From positions 62,001 to 126,000 of the forward strand of contig NZ_CABPSL010000013.1 of assembly GCF_902459665.1 (NCBI RefSeq): a DNA stretch of 64,000 nucleotides, in the 5' to 3' direction. This document shows positions 56,692 through 64,000 of the stretch, one piece after another. The notes beneath the pieces were generated by a model. The model saw only the letters and a program-made list of their open reading frames with translations. It searched no databases and was not told the origin of the DNA. The position numbers were made by a program, and so were the translations under genes. This stretch comes from Pandoraea cepalis (lineage in GTDB: Bacteria; Pseudomonadota; Gammaproteobacteria; Burkholderiales; Burkholderiaceae). Position 1 is the first letter of the stretch; each line of letters begins with the position of its first letter.

Positions 56692-57545
56692 GGCAATGCG
56701 AAGGGCACGCCTGCGAATGCGTCTTTGAGCCTTGGATAGCCGGGCAATGTCTCAGGCGTCATCACGTGCACCGGCAAGCCGAGTGTTGCCTCGATGAGGT
56801 CGGCGCGCATCACGTCGCGAGGTATCCCTTCTGCAAGAATGCGTCCGTTGGCTAGCAACGCCATACGGTCCGCGTGACGCGCCGCGAGGTTGACGTCGTG
56901 CACGATGGCCATCGCACCGAAGCCCCACGTTGCGGCAAGCTCGCGCGTGAGCGAGAGCAGGTGATGCTGATGCGCCAGGTCGAGCGCCGCCGTCGGTTCG
57001 TCCAGCAGCAGATAGCGCGGCACCGACGGGGCCGAAGCCTCGTCGTCGGGCCATAGCTGCGCAAGGACTCGTGCAAACTGCACTCGCGCCCATTCCCCGC
57101 CAGACAAGGTCATCACGTCACGCTGCCGTAGCGGCAGCGCCCCCGCGCGTTCCAGCGCGAGCGTCGCGATTTCCGTATCGCTCGCGACGGTCTTGCCGGA
57201 GGCGTCCCGTCTGTGCGATTTCGGGTAGGGCAGACGCCCCATCGCCACGATATCAAGCGCGCTGAACGGAAACGCCAACTGCGCCGTTTGCGGCAGCACG
57301 GCACGCAAGCGAGCCAACGCCGCCGGGGCGTATTGCGCGAGCGGCGCACCGTTGAGCGTGATGTCGCCGCGCATGTGCGTGCGCGTGGGCAGCGGATCGC
57401 CGGCCATCGCCTTGAGCAGCGTGCTCTTGCCCGCGCCGTTGCGGCCAAGCAGCACCAGCAGTTCGCCGGGACGGATGTCGAGCGACAGGCCGTCGAGCAC
57501 GGGCGAATCGGTGTGGGCAATCGTGAGGTCGTGTGCACTGAGCAT
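56685..57545 (-). CDS. hmuV: Haemin ABC transporter ATP-binding protein
   Basis: 286 residues from the ATG at 57545 (MLSAHDLTIAHTDSPVL). Walker A GRNGAGKST, signature LSGGEWARVQFARVLAQ, Walker B RYLLLDEPTAALD, and the switch His in AIVHDVNLA. It powers haem import across the inner membrane with HmuU. It is the last gene of the hmu operon, 37 bases after hmuU, and the family length matches. Confidence 0.96.
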   Translation of the reverse strand: MLSAHDLTIAHTDSPVLDGLSLDIRPGELLVLLGRNGAGKSTLLKAMAGDPLPTRTHMRGDITLNGAPLAQYAPAALARLRAVLPQTAQLAFPFSALDIVAMGRLPYPKSHRRDASGKTVASDTEIATLALERAGALPLRQRDVMTLSGGEWARVQFARVLAQLWPDDEASAPSVPRYLLLDEPTAALDLAHQHHLLSLTRELAATWGFGAMAIVHDVNLAARHADRMALLANGRILAEGIPRDVMRADLIEATLGLPVHVMTPETLPGYPRLKDAFAGVPFALPA

Positions 57546-57582
57546 GGCGATGTCCTGTTCTATCAGACCGGATCGATGAGCG

Positions 57583-58776
57583 TCACAGCCCAAACTGTCC
57601 GCGGCGTCGCCACAGCAGCATCAGGAAGAACGGCGCGCCGAGCAGTGCCGTGAGAATGCCCAACGGTAACTCGGCTGGCGCCACCCAGGTGCGCGCGACC
57701 AGATCGGCAAGCAACGTCAGGATCGCACCGAAGAGCGCGGCTGCCGGGAGCACGGCGCGCGGGTCGGGCCCGACGACCAGCCGCACGATATGCGGTGCGA
57801 TCAGGCCGATGAATCCGATCATGCCGCTCGACGCGACCAGCGCACCGATGCACAGCGCGCATGCCACCATCACTCGACGCTTGACCGACTGCACGGCGAC
57901 GCCCAGATGCAACGCCTCCGCTTCGCCCAGCAACAAGGCGTTCAGCGAGCGGCACTGTGTGGCGAGCGCGACCATCCCCAGCGCGACCGGCCATACGATT
58001 ACGCCGAGCATCGGCCATTGCGCGCCGCCGAGACTGCCGAGCGTCCAGAAGGTGAGCGTGCGCAACTGCGTATCGTCGGCGAGGTAGGTGAGCAAACCGA
58101 TGGCCGCCCCCGAGACGGCATTGATCGCAATGCCGGCGAGCAACAGCAACGGCAGGGCGAGGCGACCGCGTCCCGCGGCCAGACGGTAGACGAGCGTGGT
58201 GACGCCAAGCGCACCGACGAACGCCGCCACCGGCAGCAGCCACGGGCCAAGCGACGCCGCGAGCGTCGCCGGAAGCAGAAGACCGCCGAGGACGATCACC
58301 CCTGCAGCGCCCAACGCCGCACCGCTGGCCACGCCGATCAGTCCGGGGTCGGCGAGCGGGTTGCGGAAGAGGGCCTGCAACGCGGCGCCGGCGGCGCCGA
58401 AGCCCGCGCCGACCAGGATACCGAGCACGATGCGCGGCAGGCGAATCTGCAACATGACGTTGCGTGCCTGGTCCTGCGCGAAGTCCCCTGTGGCGCCCCG
58501 GAACAGCACAGCAATCGCTTCTCCGGGCGCGATGCGATAGGCCCCGCCGCACAGCGCAGCGAGCACCGCGACGGCGAGCAAGGCGGCCAGTGCCGTCATG
58601 ACGCACCATCGTGGCGGGCGGCGTCGCACCGTGCCGGTGTGATGCAGTGTGGCGGCAACGGTCGTGGGCCGTCCCGCTTCAGAGGGGCGTGATGGCAACG
58701 ACTTTGGTAGCGCAGGCGCGGCTGGCATAGTTTCGTTTACGGGCGAATGGCGGATTTCGGGATAGCCTTGGCGCAT
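57583..58776 (-). CDS. hmuU: Haemin ABC transporter permease
   Basis: 397 residues from the ATG at 58776, just after the hmuT stop; a later start at 58728 is possible since the first 60 residues are polar and variable. The FecCD fold has about ten helices, with RLPRIVLGILVGAGFGAAGAALQALFRNPLADPGLIGVASGA as family core, cut at RNPLADPGLIGVASGA, and GFIGLIAPHIVRLVVGPD. It is the membrane channel for haem with HmuV and HmuT. Confidence 0.95.
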   Translation of the reverse strand: MRQGYPEIRHSPVNETMPAAPALPKSLPSRPSEAGRPTTVAATLHHTGTVRRRPPRWCVMTALAALLAVAVLAALCGGAYRIAPGEAIAVLFRGATGDFAQDQARNVMLQIRLPRIVLGILVGAGFGAAGAALQALFRNPLADPGLIGVASGAALGAAGVIVLGGLLLPATLAASLGPWLLPVAAFVGALGVTTLVYRLAAGRGRLALPLLLLAGIAINAVSGAAIGLLTYLADDTQLRTLTFWTLGSLGGAQWPMLGVIVWPVALGMVALATQCRSLNALLLGEAEALHLGVAVQSVKRRVMVACALCIGALVASSGMIGFIGLIAPHIVRLVVGPDPRAVLPAAALFGAILTLLADLVARTWVAPAELPLGILTALLGAPFFLMLLWRRRGQFGL

Positions 58777-58778
58777 GG

Positions 58779-59708
58779 TCAAACGGTGTGCACGCGCAGC
58801 GCGAGATCGGCAACCGCCAGCGGCAGTCGCGGACCGAAGCCGAGCAGATACAGCGCATCGAAGCTCAGCACGCGTTTGGCGCGTCCCGCGGGTGTGTTCG
58901 CGAGCCCCGGTTGTGCGAGCAGCGTTACCGCGGGATCGGCGGGCGATGGCCCGGTCGTGGTCGTGAGCAGCACGTCGGGCTGGGCCGCGACGGCCGCTTC
59001 CGCCGTCAGCGGCCGGTAGCCGGTGAAGCCACGCAACGCATTCTCCGCACCGGCGTAGGCGAGCATGGCGTGCGCCGCCGTGTCTTGCCCCGCCACCATC
59101 ACCTGGTTGCCCATGTGGCCGAGGATGAACAGCACGCGCGGGCGGCGCGCGATGCCATACCGCTGTTCGACGTCGTCGCGAACGCGCAGCCAGTCGGCGG
59201 TAAAGCGGTCCGCCACACGTGCGCCGTCCTTGGGCACGCGCAGAGCGGTAGCAACGGCGCGAATGTTGTCGAGCACTCGCTCGGCGGTATAGCCGTGTAC
59301 GAAGCGCTCGACCGGCACGCCCGCCGCCGCGATCTGCGACAGCACATTGGGCGGACCCGCTTCCGCGCCCGCGAGCAGCAGGTCGGGACGCAGCGAGAGC
59401 ACGCCTTCCGCCGACAAGGTGCGCAGGTACCCGATCTTGGGCAGCCGGGTGGCCGCTTCCGGATACAGGCTCGTCAGATCGTTGGCGATCACGCGATCCT
59501 GCGCACCGAGCGCGTAGACGATTTCGGTGAGTGCGCCGCCTGCGACCACGACGCGCTTCGGCCCGCCTCGCCCAGGCGCCTCAGGCGTCGTTGCGTTGGC
59601 CTGCGCCGTCATGACTCGCGCGCCCAGCCACGCGCCGGCTGCCAGCGCAGCGCTCCTGGTCAACAGCGCGCGCCGCGAGGCCCCGCGTGTGTCGATCGGG
59701 CGGTTCAC
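58779..59708 (-). CDS. hmuT: Haemin ABC transporter periplasmic binding protein
   Basis: 309 residues from a GTG at 59708 whose bases overlap the hmuS stop (GTGA), favouring it over the long ATG frame. A Tat-like signal (RGASRRALLTRSAALAAG) is followed by cleavage near AQANA. The binding-protein fold has VVVAGGALTEIVYALG, DLTSLYPEAATRLPKIGYLR, cut at ATRLPKIGYLR, and SLRPDLLLAGAEAGPP. It binds haem released by the receptor and passes it to HmuU. Confidence 0.95.
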   Translation of the reverse strand: MNRPIDTRGASRRALLTRSAALAAGAWLGARVMTAQANATTPEAPGRGGPKRVVVAGGALTEIVYALGAQDRVIANDLTSLYPEAATRLPKIGYLRTLSAEGVLSLRPDLLLAGAEAGPPNVLSQIAAAGVPVERFVHGYTAERVLDNIRAVATALRVPKDGARVADRFTADWLRVRDDVEQRYGIARRPRVLFILGHMGNQVMVAGQDTAAHAMLAYAGAENALRGFTGYRPLTAEAAVAAQPDVLLTTTTGPSPADPAVTLLAQPGLANTPAGRAKRVLSFDALYLLGFGPRLPLAVADLALRVHTV

Positions 59709-60832
59709 GTCGAAGTCTCCATGACGCCTTGTGCGTCTTGCGCGTGCGACGCATGCCTCACTCGAGCGAGCGTCTCGCGCCAATCGTCGCGCTCGGCCTG
59801 CCCGGGCTTGCGCTCACCAAAGAACATGGCGATCACCATGCCCGAGGCATCGAGCAGTTCCAGCGAGGTGACGATGCCATCTGCCGTGGGCTTGCGCACG
59901 ACCCAGGCCGAGTCGACGAGGTCTTCACGCAGATGCAGGTTGAAGCCCGGGTCGAGCACATTGACCCACGGACCCATGACGCGAATCGTCGTGACCGGCC
60001 CCGTGTGGATCTGGATCATGCCCGCGTTGCCGACGAACACCATGATCGGCAGGGCGGTGCCGGCGGCATCGTCGAGCAACGCGCGCACCGATGCCGCCCT
60101 CACGCGCTGCGCATGACCTTCGGGGGCGAGACGCAACGCTTGGGCGCGCGACACCCGGTGCCGCTTGAGCAGTTCGAAGAACTGATGGGTGTCGGTCATG
60201 GCCAGCCAGTCACGCTGGAAGGCGGCGGCGTCGATGTCGGCGTCGGGCGTCTCGGCCTTCGGGGCGTCGGCAGCGACGACGTGCTGACCCGGCGTCTGGT
60301 CGCTCGCGCGAAAGCGGGCGACGAGGGCGTCATACGCAAGCGCGTCGCTGTGATCGCGCAGGAACATCTTGTGCACGGCAGTGCCGGTCTTGTCGAAGAA
60401 TTGCAACGAGCGGCGGGGGCCTTTCTCCGTCGGCGTTTCGACGGCATACCCGAACGCCCATTGGTGATAGAAGACGCGCAGGTCGAGGTCTTTGCCGAGC
60501 CCCAGGCCAATGGTGCCCGTGTGCGAGAGCTTCTCGTACTGGCCGTCCTTTTCGTGAACCGCGGCGTTGTTGCGCGTGAGCGCCATCACGCGCCCCAGCG
60601 CGGGCAACGCTTCGACGATCTCGATGAACTCGGGACGCAGCCTCACGACGTGCTCGCCGACGAACGCCGCGACCGTCTCGCCTTCGGAGACGCCCAGGGC
60701 GGCGGCGGCGTCGCGATCGCGCAGGTTCCGTTCGGTCTTGACGCGGTGGAAGTCGCTGCGCAGACGGGTGACGTCGGCGAGCGCGGGGAACGCCGGGCGG
60801 GCGGCGGGAGTAGCGGTTTGCGTGTTCATCAT
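59705..60832 (-). CDS. hmuS: Haemin-degrading factor HmuS/ChuS family
   Basis: 375 residues of duplicated ChuS/HmuS fold: RDRDAAAALGVSEGETVAAF, then FVGNAGMIQIHTGPV and the second-half marker LDPGFNLHLREDLVDSAWVVRKPT, cut at LDPGFNLHLREDL. It degrades or shuttles haem in the cytoplasm to release iron. It lies between the receptor and hmuT genes and overlaps the latter at GTGA. Confidence 0.95.
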   Translation of the reverse strand: MMNTQTATPAARPAFPALADVTRLRSDFHRVKTERNLRDRDAAAALGVSEGETVAAFVGEHVVRLRPEFIEIVEALPALGRVMALTRNNAAVHEKDGQYEKLSHTGTIGLGLGKDLDLRVFYHQWAFGYAVETPTEKGPRRSLQFFDKTGTAVHKMFLRDHSDALAYDALVARFRASDQTPGQHVVAADAPKAETPDADIDAAAFQRDWLAMTDTHQFFELLKRHRVSRAQALRLAPEGHAQRVRAASVRALLDDAAGTALPIMVFVGNAGMIQIHTGPVTTIRVMGPWVNVLDPGFNLHLREDLVDSAWVVRKPTADGIVTSLELLDASGMVIAMFFGERKPGQAERDDWRETLARVRHASHAQDAQGVMETST

Positions 60833-60907
60833 GGCGATTCCTTGGTGGCGGGGGTTGCGTTCGTTGCGTGATGGCAGGTGCGCCGTTGCGAGTCTCGAGC
60901 CGTCGAA

Positions 60908-63292
60908 TCAGTACTGAAGCTTCAGGCTCACGGCCACGCTGCGGCCCGGTGCCGAATACGCGTCCTTGAGCGTTGAGCTATCGGCGAGGCCGCGCACGTC
61001 CGACCAGTTCCAGGCCTTGCGGTCGAACACGTTGTAGATGCCGGCGTAGAGCGTCGCGGACTTGTTGAGGCGATAGCCGCCCGACAGGTCGAGTACGACC
61101 GACGACGGCGGCGCCCAGCAGGTCTGGTTCTGCTGCGTGCCCGAGGTGCAGGTTTTCGCGATCTGGCTTTGTGCCTTCGCGGCCTGAAAGAGCAGGTCGG
61201 CTTGCGCGAACCACGTCGTGTTCGGCTCGTAGCGCACGCCGAGCACCATCGAGAACGGATTGACGGTGTTGAGCGGCTGGGTGGCGGCGCCGTTGTTTTG
61301 CGTCGTGCCGTGTGTGTAGGCCATCGCCGTGCGCAGCGTCACGCCGCCCTGGAGCGCCCACGTGGCGCGGCCCTCCCAGCCCTGGATGCGGGCACGGCTG
61401 TAGTTCACGTACTGATAGATGAGCGGATCGCTCGGGCGGCCCGAGCCGCTGATGTTCTGCTGCGAGATGAAATTGCGGTAGTTGCCGGCGAAGACGGCGG
61501 TGCTGTAGGTGACGGGGCCGAGCGTGGTGGCGAGGCGTCCGCGCAACCCCAGCTCTAACGTGTCGCTCGTCTCGGGCTTGAGGTTCGGGTTCGCGATCGA
61601 CATGTAACCGAAGATCGGATTCGAGAAGCCGTTGTTGACCTGATCGGGCGTTGGCGTGCGGAAGCCGCGTGCGTACTGCACGTACGGAATCAGCGAAGGG
61701 GCGATCTCGTACATGACCGCCAGGCGCGGAGAGAACGCGCCATCGTTCGACGAAGTCGGTTGAACGCGCGCGCCGGAGGCCGTCTGCGACACATACAGCG
61801 GATCGTTCTGCTTCGGCGAGAGCCAGTAGGCGTCGTACCGAATGCCCGGCGTGACGCTCAGCGCGCCGTAGCGGATCTCGTCCTGCGCGAAGGCGCCGAA
61901 CAGTGTGTAGTCGGTGTCCGGGAACGCCTTGTTGGGGAACGACTCGCCCATGCCGGGCACGGTGCCGTTGCGATAGCTGGTGATGTACGCGAGGCTCGCG
62001 TCGGCGCCGTACACGAACTTGTGCGCGAGCGGGCCGGTCGTGAAGTGGCTTTCCGCTTGCACGGCGCCGCCGACGGTGCGCTCCTTGTACGTGTTGTCGC
62101 GCGTGCGATCGCCCGCCGTGCGTTGCTCGTACGCGAACTGGCTGTTTTTCGCGTCCTGGAAGTACAGCAGCGCGTGCGCGTTCTGGACATAGGCCTGCGA
62201 CGCGTCGTTGAAGTCGTAATCGAGGCTGACGCGGTTGCGTTCCAGACGATCGCTCGTGGTCAGACCCAGCGTCGTGGGCGGATTGATGGCCGACAGAACG
62301 CTCGCGTCCACCCGACGGCGCACGGTCTCGCCCGTGAGCTTGAACGTCGAGCGGGGCGTGGCCTTGAAGACCAGTTTGCCGAGCACGGAGTCGCCGTTGC
62401 TGTCCTGCGGGTTGGCCGTTGTGCGCGACGTGCTGGCCGAGTTGTTGGTGCCCTTGCCGTCGAGTTCGTGGCCCTTGTTGCCGTCGACGATCACCATGCC
62501 CTGCCACTGCTCGCCGCCCCACGCGGCCTGGGCGGTCGTGCCGAAACTGCGGTCTATCGAGTTGTAGTAGGGACGCAGAGAGAAGTAGGTCGACTTGCCG
62601 AAGACATCAAGCAGGTCTTGCGGATCCTTGGTGAGGAAGTTGACGACGCCGGTGAGCCCGTCGCTGCCGTAGAGCGAAGAGGCGGGGCCGCGCAGGATTT
62701 CGATGCGGCGCAGCACGTCCATGCTCATGTAATCACCGCGACCCGCTTCGAGCGGACCGAACGCATAGCCGGACGGCATGCGGATGCCGTCTTCGAAGAG
62801 CGCCACGCGGTTGCCTTCGAGGCCACGAATGTTGATGCTCGAATTGCCGTCGCGACCGCCGCCGGCGGCCGCCGATGCGGGTCGATACGGTGCACGGCGC
62901 ACCGTGACGCCTGGCTCGTAGCGCAGGGCCTCCTTGATGTCTTGCGCTTGTTGTTCTTCGAGATCCTGATCGGTAATGACCGAAATCGACGCCGGGGTTC
63001 GATCCGCTTCGGTCGGCGTGCGCGTCGCCGTGACGTTCACCTCCCGCAGATTGGCTTCAGCGAGCTGCAAGGGCGTGTTGGGCGAGGCTTGCGCGAGTTG
63101 AAGCGTCTCAACCGACTGGGCCGAGCCCGTGCTCGAGGCCGGTTGCGCGAAGACCGCGGGCGACCAGAACGCAGCAAGCACCGCCCCTGCGAGCGGGCGA
63201 AGACGCCATCGACGCGCACGATCGCGTTGCAAATCTTCGGATCGGATCGAGCCGTGGGTGCCGAATTTCCGGCCACCCCGGCGCGTTGACAT
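60908..63292 (-). CDS. hmuR: TonB-dependent haem/haemoglobin receptor
   Basis: 794 residues from the ATG at 63292 (MSTRRGGRKFGTH); the longer frame overlaps the Fur box side. An N-terminal extension precedes a signal region (LRPLAGAVLAAFWSPAVFAQ). The plug has a TonB-box-like EVNVTATRTPTEAD, then INIRGLEGNRVALFEDGIRMP, cut at IRGLEGNRVALFEDG, and SSLYGSDGLTGVVNFLT. A 22-strand barrel follows, ending in the typical aromatic SVAVSLKLQY. It takes haem through the outer membrane. It heads the hmu operon behind a Fur-like site. Confidence 0.95.
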   Translation of the reverse strand: MSTRRGGRKFGTHGSIRSEDLQRDRARRWRLRPLAGAVLAAFWSPAVFAQPASSTGSAQSVETLQLAQASPNTPLQLAEANLREVNVTATRTPTEADRTPASISVITDQDLEEQQAQDIKEALRYEPGVTVRRAPYRPASAAAGGGRDGNSSINIRGLEGNRVALFEDGIRMPSGYAFGPLEAGRGDYMSMDVLRRIEILRGPASSLYGSDGLTGVVNFLTKDPQDLLDVFGKSTYFSLRPYYNSIDRSFGTTAQAAWGGEQWQGMVIVDGNKGHELDGKGTNNSASTSRTTANPQDSNGDSVLGKLVFKATPRSTFKLTGETVRRRVDASVLSAINPPTTLGLTTSDRLERNRVSLDYDFNDASQAYVQNAHALLYFQDAKNSQFAYEQRTAGDRTRDNTYKERTVGGAVQAESHFTTGPLAHKFVYGADASLAYITSYRNGTVPGMGESFPNKAFPDTDYTLFGAFAQDEIRYGALSVTPGIRYDAYWLSPKQNDPLYVSQTASGARVQPTSSNDGAFSPRLAVMYEIAPSLIPYVQYARGFRTPTPDQVNNGFSNPIFGYMSIANPNLKPETSDTLELGLRGRLATTLGPVTYSTAVFAGNYRNFISQQNISGSGRPSDPLIYQYVNYSRARIQGWEGRATWALQGGVTLRTAMAYTHGTTQNNGAATQPLNTVNPFSMVLGVRYEPNTTWFAQADLLFQAAKAQSQIAKTCTSGTQQNQTCWAPPSSVVLDLSGGYRLNKSATLYAGIYNVFDRKAWNWSDVRGLADSSTLKDAYSAPGRSVAVSLKLQY

Positions 63293-63498
63293 GACAATAG
63301 CGCGGCCCCCGCCGCTTGACGACTGCTTCACTGCTGGCTCCCAGAGCAAGAAAACCCCGTTGCTGGCTGGCAAGCGCTCGTGGCAATCGTCGTGTTCCGT
63401 GTGTCGTTATCGAGGCTCGGGAACACGCCGGCAGGCGCGGCTGGCGAAAGATCTCACGTCCTGCGGCCGGATAGGTTCGGCCTTGAGACGAAGATGTT

Positions 63499-63517
63499 AA
63501 TAAGAATCATTTGCATT
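63499..63517. promoter_or_regulatory. Fur box upstream of the hmu operon
   Basis: AATAAGAATCATTTGCATT resembles the Fur consensus GATAATGATAATCATTATC at most positions. It lies about 210 bases upstream of hmuR, in a gap with no other gene. Iron-dependent repression of haem uptake is expected. Confidence 0.7.
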
Positions 63518-63595
63518 GTTGACGAAGAACGACCGACGCGTCAAGGGGCGAGGTGACGCGATGTCAATGAATGGGAAGGGGATGAAAGCCGCGCG

Positions 63596-64000
63596 TCAGA
63601 TCGGCAGGCTCGTATCGAACTTGATTTCACGCAGCACGACGCTGGTCTTGACGTTGGCCACCGCGGGCAGACGGAAGATGTGTTCGTGCAGGAACGCGTC
63701 GTAGGCCTTGATGTCGGGCGCCACGATTTTGAGGATGTAGTCGGCTTCGCCCGTGGTGCTGTAGCACTCCGTCACTTCCGGGCAGGTGCGGATTTCGCGC
63801 TCGAACTGCTCCGTGCCGCCCTCCGTATGGCGGGTGAGTTGCACGTGGGCCAGGGCGCACACGTGCAGGCCGAGCTTTTCCCGATCGAGCAGCACCGTGT
63901 AGCGCTGGATCACGCCGCTTTGCTCCATGTCCTTGATGCGCCTCCAGCACGGAGTTGCCGACAACCCCACGTTATCCGACAGCTCCTGCGCCGAGCGGCG
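63596..64000 (-). CDS. Lrp/AsnC family transcriptional regulator (5' end outside window)
   Basis: The minus-strand frame is open to the window edge, adding residues RRSAQELSDNVG before GLSATPCWRRIKDMEQSGVI, so the first part of the HTH lies outside. The visible 134 residues hold the recognition helix and the AsnC effector domain (YSTTGEADYILKIVAPDIKAY). The C-terminus VVLREIKFDTSLPI is typical of Lrp relatives. It does not belong to the hmu operon but lies downstream on the same strand with the Fur region between them. Confidence 0.93.
   Translation of the reverse strand, partial: RRSAQELSDNVGLSATPCWRRIKDMEQSGVIQRYTVLLDREKLGLHVCALAHVQLTRHTEGGTEQFEREIRTCPEVTECYSTTGEADYILKIVAPDIKAYDAFLHEHIFRLPAVANVKTSVVLREIKFDTSLPI

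Noticed and set aside
61760-63289. 509-residue plus-strand frame
   Set aside because: Antisense to the TonB receptor gene, which has complete plug and barrel motifs.

Overview
The window looks like a Burkholderiales chromosome, most like Pandoraea, and lies close to the replication origin. The grounds are the dnaA-dnaN-gyrB block facing rpmH-rnpA-yidD-yidC-mnmE, high GC, and typical beta-proteobacterial housekeeping and haem-uptake genes. The genus is an inference from gene content and was not tested by a search.

Positions 1 to about 11.8 kb are an accessory island whose left end lies outside the window. It holds, in order: a sigma-factor-like protein (5' end missing) and a partner; a four-gene ubiquitin-conjugation cassette of the Bil type (ubiquitin-like protein, E2, JAB deubiquitinase, E1) followed by a small-gap membrane protein; an AAA ATPase plus subtilase pair of the IetAS type; a second subtilase with a built-in propeptide-like domain, and a 71-residue stand-alone protein resembling that propeptide; and a methyltransferase remnant. 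It ends next to a short fragment coding for the extreme C-terminus of GlmS, the sequence that Tn7-like elements recognise. This is the most novel part of the window: an apparent defence island carrying protein conjugation and proteolysis modules.

11.9-22.6 kb is the conserved origin-proximal core. 22.8-29.3 kb holds small envelope proteins, the RNA ligase-like phosphodiesterase ThpR, an MHYT-domain sensor, a DHA2 drug exporter and a DedA-rhodanese fusion. 29.3-34.1 kb contains an OhrR-like regulator without its redox cysteine and a LysR / MHS transporter / sulfatase cassette. That cassette is flanked by a short repeat and by a broken copy of the start of the chloride channel gene that follows it. 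34.1-40.8 kb carries the ClC channel, mnmC, a CPA2 antiporter and a YbdK-type carboxylate-amine ligase.

A 1.3 kb gene-free stretch at 40.9-42.2 kb has AT-rich tandem repeats and a cluster of DnaA boxes. It is a better oriC candidate by motif content than the dnaA-rpmH gap. 42.2-46.2 kb has a MarR-like regulator with a Cys/His tail, a SET-domain protein, the phenylalanine hydroxylase genes phhA and phhB with a divergent Lrp regulator, and a FUSC-type membrane protein. 46.4-55.5 kb is an envelope operon of bacterial alpha-2-macroglobulin, lysoplasmalogenase-like protein and PbpC. 55.6-56.6 kb is an ornithine cyclodeaminase family enzyme. 56.7-63.3 kb is a complete haem uptake operon (hmuR-S-T-U-V, minus strand) behind a Fur-box-like site. 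The window ends inside an Lrp/AsnC regulator.

No tRNA, rRNA, CRISPR array or intact insertion sequence was recognised.
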